Positions 55,081 through 64,000 of a stretch of DNA of 64,000 nucleotides are shown here, piece by piece. A program made the position numbers and the translations under genes. The notes under the pieces were generated by a model. The model was not told the DNA's origin. It saw only the letters and a program-made list of their open reading frames with translations, and made no database searches. How positions within the stretch are numbered: position 1 is the stretch's first letter; the number at the start of each line of letters is the position of its first letter. The stretch is from Billgrantia endophytica (GTDB taxonomy: Bacteria; Pseudomonadota; Gammaproteobacteria; Pseudomonadales; Halomonadaceae), in assembly GCF_002879615.1 (NCBI RefSeq), contig NZ_PNRF01000010.1, positions 124,001 through 188,000 of the forward strand, given 5' to 3'.

Positions 55081-55301
55081 CATGTTTCGGCCCAACCCGG
55101 AGCTGAAGAAGGACGTGCCCCGCTATTCGGTCGGTACTCCAGGTCATATACTCCCTCCTGATGGTCGATGTGATGGGTTTCGTCATTCCATCCATACCAG
55201 AATTTCCATGGTAGGGATGGATGGACTTTGCCTTACCGAATGGCTCTAATGATCAGGCAGGGACAGGAGGGCCACTCAGAGCCACAGTCGCGAGGCAACG
55301 T
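55081..55301. other. Residual sequence between broken acyltransferase and asparagine-synthase-like gene
   Basis: About 220 bases with no gene that I can support. The start of the next gene could be moved upstream to 55221, into this stretch. No terminator or clear promoter was seen. Confidence 0.4.
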
Positions 55302-57161
55302 ATGAGTGACTTCTTGTTCAGTTCCCGTTATCTGGCACCGGGTTTTCCATCCCGGGCATTGCAGTCGATCTACCTGGAGGATCCGCCACCGGCTACCGAA
55401 TTTCATGGTGAATGGGGTACCTTGGCAGTCACTGCCTCCCCTTATAACGGCTTTGCTCCCCTCGATACACAGTCGCACCTCTGTGTCGTCATCGGGGCGC
55501 CGGTGCTTTATTTCCAGGACAATCACTTTCTTGTCGGTGACGACGATCAGGCAGGTACCCGGGCCATCCTTGAGCATTGGCAGTCGGGGGAGGCAGACTG
55601 GGCAGAGGACCTCAGTGGCCCCTTTGCCATCATCATCATCGACAAGCTCGCCTCACGGATCATCTGTATCACCGACCTGATGATGTTCCTGCCGATCTAT
55701 TGCTACCGGATCGAAAGCCGAGTCGCTTTGGGGACTCATCCCGACGCCCTGGCACAAATCTGCGATTTGGGAGAAGAACGCGACGATGCTTCTCTGGTCG
55801 ACTTCATCCTGCACCATGTCGTGACCTACCCTTACACGGTCTACCGCGGCATGCTGCAGTGCCACCCGGCCACCGAGCATGTGTTTCAATTCCGGAACGG
55901 CAGTGTCCATGCTTTCCCGCGACAGCCCTACTGGGCGCCCCTTGAGTCTCGGGAGTTCCGTGCCCTGTCCGAGGCCGCCGATACCCTGAGGGAAGGGGTG
56001 GAGGGCTATCTGGCCAGGGTCTGCGAGCCGATGCAGCGTGTGGCTCAGTTCCTGAGTGGAGGAGAGGATTCGCGGGTGGTCGCGTCGATGCTGCCCCAGC
56101 GCCTGGAACAGGATGCCTTCGTGTTCCTCAATGGTCCCACCCGCGAGGAGAGGATCGCCGGCAAAGTGGCGAAGGCCTCAGGAGCCAGGTTCCGGCCGCA
56201 ATATCGCGAGCCGCTGCATTACCTGGACGTACTGTTGCAAGCGGCGAGGCTGGTGGGCAGCGGCCATCAGTATATCCATGCTCATACACTAGGGTTCCAT
56301 CGCCGGTGTGAGCTATCATCCTACGAAGGGGTGTTCGGCGGCTATCTCGCCGACGCGCTGATCAAGGCACCCTACGCTCGGCGGATGCCTGGGTCGAAAC
56401 TCATCAAGTTCCTCCCCCAGATCGGCTTTCCTGGGGAGACGCGTACCCAGGAGATCAAGAGTGAGCTCTTCCCCAAACACCTGTTGAATGAAGTGACGCA
56501 GCGCCGTCGCATGCACTTCGAGGAGGTCCGGGCGATGCGGCCCCGGAGCGCCCATGAGTGGTTCGCGCTGTGGCCGATGACCATGCGCAGCGCGATCTCC
56601 AATCTCTACAGCAACCGGCGACTGTTCCGCAGCTATGAGATGTTTACCTGCAAGGAGGCGGTCAAGGTCAGTGCTGCCTCGCCGACCGCCTGGAAGCTGA
56701 ATCGGCGGCTGTTCCTGAAGGCCTTCCAGTCCTACTTGAAGCCGACCCGGTTCGTTCTGCATTCCGATGGGCGTCTGCCCTATCTTCCCTGGTGGGGAAA
56801 CCTGCCCCTCAGCTCCCTGTGGTATGTCCGCCAGTTGGCATGGCATACAGGGTTACAGCAATACCAGGGCTCCTGGGCAAACTGGAAGGCCGTCATGGCG
56901 AGCGATCGTTGGCGGCAACTCATCGCCAGCCTGACGCCCGAAACGCTGACATCACCGGTGTTGGGCGAGGCGCTGGCCAAGGGGGCACTGGTGGGCAGCG
57001 AGCTTTCCCGCAGTCAGAAGATCAATCTGATCCAGGCATGCACGCAGACGATAGTGGCCGAGCCCGCATGTCCCGACCAGATTGCAGTCCTGAGTCCAGC
57101 GTTGCAAGAAGGTGAATTGTCCTGTCCCGGTCATTGGCCGGGACAGGACGGTTACGAATGA
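55302..57161 (+). CDS. Asparagine-synthase-like protein without N-terminal Cys
   Basis: A 619-residue protein with the two-domain plan of asparagine synthetase B. The C-terminal PP-loop motif SGGEDSRVVAS near residue 252 binds ATP; the N-terminal part resembles the Ntn-type glutaminase fold (DLSGPFAIIIID near 105), but the catalytic Cys that must follow the start Met is missing with either candidate start (55302 or 55221). It therefore should use ammonia or another amine rather than glutamine, or activate a different carboxylate. ATG 55302 has GAGG 7 bases upstream. Such proteins occur beside polysaccharide genes and may amidate uronic acids. It overlaps the converging DUF488 gene by 10 bases. 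Confidence 0.78.
   Translation: MSDFLFSSRYLAPGFPSRALQSIYLEDPPPATEFHGEWGTLAVTASPYNGFAPLDTQSHLCVVIGAPVLYFQDNHFLVGDDDQAGTRAILEHWQSGEADWAEDLSGPFAIIIIDKLASRIICITDLMMFLPIYCYRIESRVALGTHPDALAQICDLGEERDDASLVDFILHHVVTYPYTVYRGMLQCHPATEHVFQFRNGSVHAFPRQPYWAPLESREFRALSEAADTLREGVEGYLARVCEPMQRVAQFLSGGEDSRVVASMLPQRLEQDAFVFLNGPTREERIAGKVAKASGARFRPQYREPLHYLDVLLQAARLVGSGHQYIHAHTLGFHRRCELSSYEGVFGGYLADALIKAPYARRMPGSKLIKFLPQIGFPGETRTQEIKSELFPKHLLNEVTQRRRMHFEEVRAMRPRSAHEWFALWPMTMRSAISNLYSNRRLFRSYEMFTCKEAVKVSAASPTAWKLNRRLFLKAFQSYLKPTRFVLHSDGRLPYLPWWGNLPLSSLWYVRQLAWHTGLQQYQGSWANWKAVMASDRWRQLIASLTPETLTSPVLGEALAKGALVGSELSRSQKINLIQACTQTIVAEPACPDQIAVLSPALQEGELSCPGHWPGQDGYE
57119..57149. terminator. Shared hairpin between converging genes
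   Basis: A perfect 12-base-pair stem (57119-57130 with 57138-57149) with a 7-base loop. It lies within the last codons of the asparagine-synthase-like gene and just after the stop of the DUF488 gene on the other strand. No strong T-tract on either side. Confidence 0.55.
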
Positions 57162-57592
57162 TCGACGCTGGAATCGTCGATACGGTGGGCGAAGCAGGGT
57201 GGCGAGGCGGGCTCGAGGTCTTCGCCATCCTCCTGTCGCAGCGCCTCCAGCAGGGTTTGCTGAAGCAGCGGCAGATAGGAGTCCTCGAGGTTGCGAGCCG
57301 CGGAAAGCAGCGTCAATTTCCCTTGGCGGGCGTAGCGCATGAGCGGGATGAGGCATTCGGGATGGTCCCGCAGTTCGCCTCGATAGCGTACCGTGAAGAC
57401 GGCCGGGCTGATCTCGCCCTCATGCAGCTGGCGCCGCAGTATCGTCGATGGCGAAGCATCGCGATACCAATCCGTCAGTTTGAGGCTCTCGCGGCGCTTG
57501 CCGCGGGGCCAGAGGCGGTCGACCAGGACCCGGGCGCCGTCGGTGGGTTCGCTCGGGCTGTAGATTCGCTTGAGTACGATCTCGTAGCTCAC
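57152..57592 (-). CDS. DUF488 family protein
   Basis: A 146-residue protein of the DUF488 family (YeaO-like): YEIVLKRIYSPSEPTDGARVLVDRLWPRG at the start is the family signature, followed by LTDWYRDASPST and FTVRYRGELRDHPE. The GTG at 57592 is favoured because GGGAGA lies 6 bases upstream and the family motif starts at residue 2. It is about 25 residues longer than usual, with an acidic C-terminal tail. Biochemical function is unknown. Confidence 0.85.
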   Translation of the reverse strand: MSYEIVLKRIYSPSEPTDGARVLVDRLWPRGKRRESLKLTDWYRDASPSTILRRQLHEGEISPAVFTVRYRGELRDHPECLIPLMRYARQGKLTLLSAARNLEDSYLPLLQQTLLEALRQEDGEDLEPASPPCFAHRIDDSSVDHS

Positions 57593-57634
57593 GCCGTCTC
57601 CCTTTGCTGTTGGCTCTTGCCGCAAGTCTCCAGG

Positions 57635-58591
57635 TTACAACCGTTCCAGGGCCGCCGTTGCGTGAGTCTGCCAATGACCAGGCAGGCTGGCGGCGCGCTC
57701 CAATGCCTGGCGAGCCTCGTTGGTCTCACCCTGCGCCTGAAGTGTCAGACCCAGGTTGAGCCATGCGACACCCAGGTCGTCCCGCTGTGCCACTGAAGAA
57801 CGGAAGGCCTCGACGGCTCCTTCGTGGTCTCCTGTGGCATGGCGGGCGTTGCCCAGGGCGAAGTATCCCATGCCAGAATGAGGGAAGCGTTCGACGAAGG
57901 CCACCCAGGCAGGCAGTGCTGCCTCGGCACTCTGGGCCTGCTCGAAGGTGGCGATTGCATCAAGGGCACGCTGCTCGCTGACACCGTTCGGCAATTCCCC
58001 AGGTTTCAGAGCCACGAATGCCCAGCGGTCGCTGCGCGCCCAGGTCGCATCGAAGCGGCGGAAAGACTCGCTGCGTTCGGCCTCCTCGCCGCTGTGCAGT
58101 ATCATTTCCTCGGCGTCCAGGTCGTAGCCGATGGCGACGGCATAGTGCCACATGGGCCAGGCCGGCAGGGAGAGATTCTGCATGACTACGACGGGATGAC
58201 CTGCCGCAATTTCCGTCAGCAGGGCGTCGAAGCTGTTGTCGAGCACGAATGGGACGTGCCCGTGGCGTCGCACCGCGGCCAGCATTTCCGGCTGAACGCT
58301 GCCTTCACGACCCGGTATGAAGACCTGGGGGATGAGGGCATCGACATCAACATCGACGCCCTCATGGTTCAGCACCATCGCCAGCGAGGCGGGGCCGCAC
58401 TGATAATCACGCTGGGCATGGAAGGGCACCCCTTCGATCACGACCTGTCGGGGCAGTGTCTGCACGGTTGTTTCGGCCAGCCTGGGCGTGGCGGCACAAC
58501 CACTGAGAGTCAGCAGTGCCAACAGCAGAACGCCCGCAAGGCGGGCGTTCAGTAGCTGCCGGAATCGGCGGCCGGACATGGGTCTTCCCAT
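57635..58591 (-). CDS. C39-like cysteine peptidase lipoprotein with TPR (PA2778 family)
   Basis: A 318-residue lipoprotein: signal ending LTLSGC (Cys near 32), a papain-like C39 peptidase domain with QCGPASLAMVL near 63 (catalytic Cys) and WHYAVAIGYD with the His near 148, then TPR repeats (residues 210-310, with ALGNARHATGDHEGAVEAF and WLNLGLTLQAQGETNEA). This is the architecture of Pseudomonas PA2778. The substrate is unknown. Its ATG overlaps the stop of the PA2779-like gene by one base, so the pair is one operon. Confidence 0.9.
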   Translation of the reverse strand: MGRPMSGRRFRQLLNARLAGVLLLALLTLSGCAATPRLAETTVQTLPRQVVIEGVPFHAQRDYQCGPASLAMVLNHEGVDVDVDALIPQVFIPGREGSVQPEMLAAVRRHGHVPFVLDNSFDALLTEIAAGHPVVVMQNLSLPAWPMWHYAVAIGYDLDAEEMILHSGEEAERSESFRRFDATWARSDRWAFVALKPGELPNGVSEQRALDAIATFEQAQSAEAALPAWVAFVERFPHSGMGYFALGNARHATGDHEGAVEAFRSSVAQRDDLGVAWLNLGLTLQAQGETNEARQALERAASLPGHWQTHATAALERL

Positions 58592-58986
58592 CAGCGGGTG
58601 AAGGGGAAGACGTTGGTCAGGCCGAGGATGTCGGTGACCAACAGTATGACGAAGACCAGCAGCAGGGCGCCAACGGCGCTGGCTCCGGCAGGTAGCTGCT
58701 CGAGCTGGTCGGCCATCTGCCGGGCTTCTTCATCGGATAGTGCGGCCACACGCGCATCCACTTCCGCCAGGTCGACGCCTTGAGCGATGAGCTGTTCCTG
58801 CACGTCGGCTCGGGAGAGGATTTCCTGTATCCGCTCACGGTCAGCGTCGGTGCGCTCGGCGCTCAGTGCTGCTTGGGTAGTGACCAGGCCACTGCCTGTG
58901 GCAACTGGAGCGGCGGAAACCGATACGCTCCCCAGCAGCAAGGCGAGAATCAGCAGCGGGCTGAGATAGCGGTAGAGTTTTTTCAT
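58591..58986 (-). CDS. PA2779 family membrane protein
   Basis: A 131-residue protein with a signal peptide (ends near VSAA, residue 26) and a C-terminal hydrophobic helix (residues 105-122) followed by FPFTR. Between them lies a charged helical stretch with LSRADVQEQLIAQGVDLAEVDARVAALSDEEA. This matches PA2779 of Pseudomonas, always next to the PA2778-type peptidase. The single C-terminal helix with a basic end recalls sorting-signal proteins, but a sorting enzyme is not seen here. The start is supported by GAAGGAAGA upstream. Confidence 0.85.
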   Translation of the reverse strand: MKKLYRYLSPLLILALLLGSVSVSAAPVATGSGLVTTQAALSAERTDADRERIQEILSRADVQEQLIAQGVDLAEVDARVAALSDEEARQMADQLEQLPAGASAVGALLLVFVILLVTDILGLTNVFPFTR

Positions 58987-59225
58987 GGCAATCTTCCTTC
59001 TTTTTGGATTGGCTTCCGGCTCTTGAATGATCCATGCTTCGCCATCGCGGGAAGCTGGATATGACCTTACTCCAACGATGCCCCCCCAGTATAAGCAGAA
59101 ATGGTGTGATATTTCATGCTCTTGCGTTGTCCATTCTGTCACATCGAGACGCAGCGGCTCCAGAGGTACAGCCCGCGACGTTGAAAGCGCCTGGCGGCGT
59201 GGGTTTCAACGCCGGCGGGTGGAGG
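58987..59225. other. Intergenic region between the PA2779-like gene and holA
   Basis: About 240 bases containing the presumed promoter of the PA2779/PA2778 pair. Open frames here lack ribosome-binding sites; I see no other feature. Confidence 0.4.
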
Positions 59226-60284
59226 CTAGCCGATCCGGTAGGAGCTCGGCATCTCGGCCAGCATGCCGCGGCCACCGGCCAAGGTCAGCGCCAGGTCGTG
59301 AAGCCCGTCCCACAGGGGCAATGGAGTGGCCCCCTTGATGGCCAGGTCCAGCCGCTGGGCGAAGAGCAACAGCTTATGGAGCCGCTGCAGGGGCAGCCGG
59401 GAGACGGCCTGCTGGTAGGCGGGGCGACGCTTGTCGAAGATGGCGGGTTTCTGCGCCTTGCAGGCATGCTCGAAGCTCTGTCCCTGATCCAGGTGTTGGT
59501 GGAGTGAAAGCAGGACACGCAGCTCTCTCGTCAGGGCCCACAGCACAATAGGAGCTTCGACCCCCTCGCCGCGTAGACCTCGCATGATGCGCGACACTCT
59601 TTCACGCTCACCCTTCAGGCTGGCATCCATCAACGTGAAGACATCGTAACGCGCACTGTTCTCGACGCCGCCGGCAATCTGGTCGGGGGCGACCCGTGCG
59701 CCCGGGGGCAGCAGCAACGCCAGTTTCTGCAGCTCCTGATCGGCGGCGAGCAGGTTGCCTTCGGTGCGTTCACCCAACAGTCGGGCGGCATCCAGGTCGA
59801 GAGAAAGGCCGTGGCGCTCGGCACGGTCTCGCAACCAGAAGCCCAGTCTCGTCACATCCACCGGCCATACCGGCACGAACAGCCCGACCTTGTCCAGTGC
59901 CTGAAACCAGGCGCTCTTCTGTTGTCGGTAGTCGAGCTTGCCCATCGAGATCAACAGGACGTCATCACTGCCCTGTAGCTGGTCGGCGTGCTCCTTGAGG
60001 GCCTTGGTTCCCTCCTGGCCCAGCCCGTTGCCAGCCAGGCGCAGCTCGATCAGTTTGCTGGATGCAAAGAGGGACAGGCTGGCGGCGGTCTCCCGCAGCC
60101 GGCTCCAGGCAAAGTTGGCCTCTACATGCAGCACGTCGCGCTCTTCTATACCCCGGGTGCGGGCAGCGGAGCGTACCGCGTCACAGGCTTCCATATGCTG
60201 CAGCGGCTCGTCACCGGCAACGATGACGACCGGGGGGAGTCGCTTGGCAAGCGTTTCGGGGAGCTTGTCTGCGAACACTTTCAT
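59226..60284 (-). CDS. holA: DNA polymerase III subunit delta
   Basis: A 352-residue clamp-loader subunit that opens the beta sliding clamp. VVIVAGDEPLQHMEACDAVR near 18 is the N-terminal family block; NGLGQEGTKALKEH near 87 and GNLLAADQELQKLALL near 175 follow, then the C-terminal collar domain from residue 215 (YDVFTLMDASLKG). Length is close to E. coli HolA (343). It is the third gene of the leuS-lptE-holA operon, 3 bases after lptE. Confidence 0.95.
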   Translation of the reverse strand: MKVFADKLPETLAKRLPPVVIVAGDEPLQHMEACDAVRSAARTRGIEERDVLHVEANFAWSRLRETAASLSLFASSKLIELRLAGNGLGQEGTKALKEHADQLQGSDDVLLISMGKLDYRQQKSAWFQALDKVGLFVPVWPVDVTRLGFWLRDRAERHGLSLDLDAARLLGERTEGNLLAADQELQKLALLLPPGARVAPDQIAGGVENSARYDVFTLMDASLKGERERVSRIMRGLRGEGVEAPIVLWALTRELRVLLSLHQHLDQGQSFEHACKAQKPAIFDKRRPAYQQAVSRLPLQRLHKLLLFAQRLDLAIKGATPLPLWDGLHDLALTLAGGRGMLAEMPSSYRIG

Positions 60285-60287
60285 GGC

Positions 60288-60779
60288 TTATTCATCGGCC
60301 AGGGTGCGGAGTCTGTCCATCAACTGCCGGAGCGCGTCGCGACGCAGCTCCTGCCGGGCCTCCTCGCGGAGATCCTCCTGAGCCAACAGATTGTCATCGC
60401 TGACCGTGAAACGGGTGAGGACCTCGAGCTGCTGCTGAGGTAGCTGATAGGCGCCATCGGACTGGCGCTGAACCGAGAAGGGAACCCGAAGCTCCATTTC
60501 CAGTTCACGCGGACCGGTGTCGAGTACGCTCAACTGGCGTTCGCGGAAATCCTCGGGCCCCAGGTTCAACACCCGAGGCGCCTGCGCGTGAACATGGGTA
60601 TCGCTGGACTCCAGCCTTTCCTGGGCCATTCGGGCAAAATCGCTGTCGCTACCGGCGATGGCGAGCTCGCTGATGACCGGGCCCGGTGTGTCCAGGCCGC
60701 GCAGGCGAAAGCCGCAACCGGTGAGACCCAGGCCGGCGGTGCCAGCCAGGGCAAGCCTCAGAAAGGTACGACGCTGCAT
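60288..60779 (-). CDS. lptE: LPS-assembly lipoprotein LptE
   Basis: A 163-residue outer-membrane lipoprotein that plugs LptD during LPS insertion. The signal ends LTGC with Cys22 and contains QRRTFLRLALAG, which resembles a twin-arginine motif. CGFRLRG right after the Cys is typical of LptE. The rest matches the small alpha/beta fold. The place between leuS and holA is the conserved one. It starts 12 bases after leuS. Confidence 0.94.
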   Translation of the reverse strand: MQRRTFLRLALAGTAGLGLTGCGFRLRGLDTPGPVISELAIAGSDSDFARMAQERLESSDTHVHAQAPRVLNLGPEDFRERQLSVLDTGPRELEMELRVPFSVQRQSDGAYQLPQQQLEVLTRFTVSDDNLLAQEDLREEARQELRRDALRQLMDRLRTLADE

Positions 60780-60791
60780 GGCCTGTCTCCT

Positions 60792-63392
<2,601 letters not shown>

Positions 63393-63537
63393 TTACCTTG
63401 AGTGTCGGGCACGTCGTCTTGGCAACGTGCGTGTCGGCAGAGTCATGTCCAGCATCAATTCCCGATCGCATCGTCACGATAAAACGTTGAACTGACGGCT
63501 AGATGTCGTCTAAATGGTACCCAAGGATACCCCAGTA

Positions 63538-63567
63538 GGGCGGGGCCGGCCATGCCCGGCTCCGCCC
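63538..63567. repeat. GC-rich hairpin between leuS and the ybeL-like gene
   Basis: A 12-base-pair stem (63538-63549 with 63556-63567, one G-T pair) around a 6-base loop, 25 bases before the ATG of the plus-strand gene. Without a T-tract it is more likely a leader structure than a terminator. Confidence 0.5.
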
Positions 63568-63591
63568 GCAAGCTGCTTCGAGGAGAAGATC

Positions 63592-64000
63592 ATGAGCGAA
63601 CGTCCCGACCCCCAACGCGAACACCGCCTGCGTGAAGGCTACGAGCGCATGCTGGCCCGGTTGCAGGAGGGCGCCAATGACCTGACCTGGGAAAACCTGC
63701 AGCAGGAGCTCGATGAGGCAGTCGAGTTCGAAGCGGAATTCGAGGAATTCACCAAGGATGAACTCGCCCTGTTGCGCGCCTGGGTCGAGCGGGATCTGGT
63801 CGACATGCGCCGCTACCTGAGCGCGGGTGGGCGCAGTGTGGCCACCTGGCTGGGCATCGACCTCGATCAACTGTCGCGCAAGGTCATGGAATCGCTGTTT
63901 TCCATTGCCGATCGCAGCATCGTCGACAACGAGCGTCTGAAAGAGGACCTGGAGGCCGCGCGGGCCGATTACTGCGAGGGTGAAGTGGCGGCGCCGGGCC
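63592..64000 (+). CDS. YbeL-like zinc-ribbon-containing protein (3'-truncated by window)
   Basis: An open frame from ATG 63592, with AGGAGA 5 bases upstream, running off the window (136 codons). The visible part is an acidic helical region: LARLQEGANDLTWENLQQEL near 21, then FTKDELALLRAWVERDLVDM near 53 and WLGIDLDQLSRKVMESLFSI. This matches the DUF1451/YbeL family, whose zinc ribbon would lie beyond the window end. In E. coli ybeL is also divergent from leuS. Function unknown. Confidence 0.82.
   Translation, partial: MSERPDPQREHRLREGYERMLARLQEGANDLTWENLQQELDEAVEFEAEFEEFTKDELALLRAWVERDLVDMRRYLSAGGRSVATWLGIDLDQLSRKVMESLFSIADRSIVDNERLKEDLEAARADYCEGEVAAPG

Overview
The window is a high-GC gammaproteobacterial chromosome segment. 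The best fit is Halomonadaceae (Halomonas-like); this is inferred from gene content and order, not from an rRNA gene. Supporting signs are a complete Na+-translocating NADH:quinone reductase operon, the order mfd / long-form GAPDH / nqrABCDEF / apbE-like / nqrM / sthA (similar to my recollection of the Pseudomonas order), and the enterobacterial-type group ybeL / leuS / lptE / holA. No rRNA, tRNA, CRISPR array or complete insertion sequence was seen.

Region 1 (1-24.8 kb) is core genome. It holds the end of an RND exporter, an NYN-domain protein, a small operon (ferritin-like plus GIY-YIG-like) behind a perfect FNR/Anr box, a GltS-type carrier, ybiT, and a phosphoketolase-family gene. Next come two L,D-transpeptidases flanking a small Lpp/OprI-like lipoprotein that ends in lysine, then mfd. 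A divergent GAPDH follows, with a clear promoter and a HexR-like palindrome. The Na+-NQR operon comes next and includes a strikingly shortened apbE-like gene, followed by nqrM and sthA.

Region 2 (24.8-55.2 kb) is a surface-polysaccharide locus of mixed base composition. It opens with an AT-rich leader carrying a perfect ops element, the RfaH recruitment signal. In order it encodes an acyltransferase/SGNH protein, a four-gene CDP-sugar cassette, a GT2 enzyme, a PglK-like ABC flippase and a beta-helix protein. After a MITE-like element come Wza and Wzc, a Wzy-like polymerase, three more glycosyltransferases and a PglC-type initiating transferase. Then follow an ATP-grasp enzyme, an aminotransferase, a TupA-like ATP-grasp protein, a PglD-type acetyltransferase, a PglF/WbpM-type 4,6-dehydratase on the opposite strand, Wzb, an ElyC-like protein and Ugd. 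Together these predict a polymer started on a bacillosamine-type (2,4-diamino-2,4,6-trideoxy) sugar, extended with uronic acid and an unusual CDP-derived sugar, and exported through Wza/Wzc/Wzb. The right edge is decayed: an O-antigen ligase fragment and a broken acyltransferase copy remain.

Region 3 (55.2-64 kb) contains an asparagine-synthase-like protein, a DUF488 protein, a PA2778/PA2779-type lipoprotein peptidase pair, and the housekeeping group holA, lptE, leuS with a divergent ybeL-like gene cut by the window end.

The most unusual points are the ops element with its overlapping leader ORF, the reduced ApbE-like protein inside an otherwise complete nqr operon, the CDP-sugar cassette without a visible 4,6-dehydratase, and the combination of Wza/Wzc/Wzb with a Pgl-type initiation and ABC flippase module.
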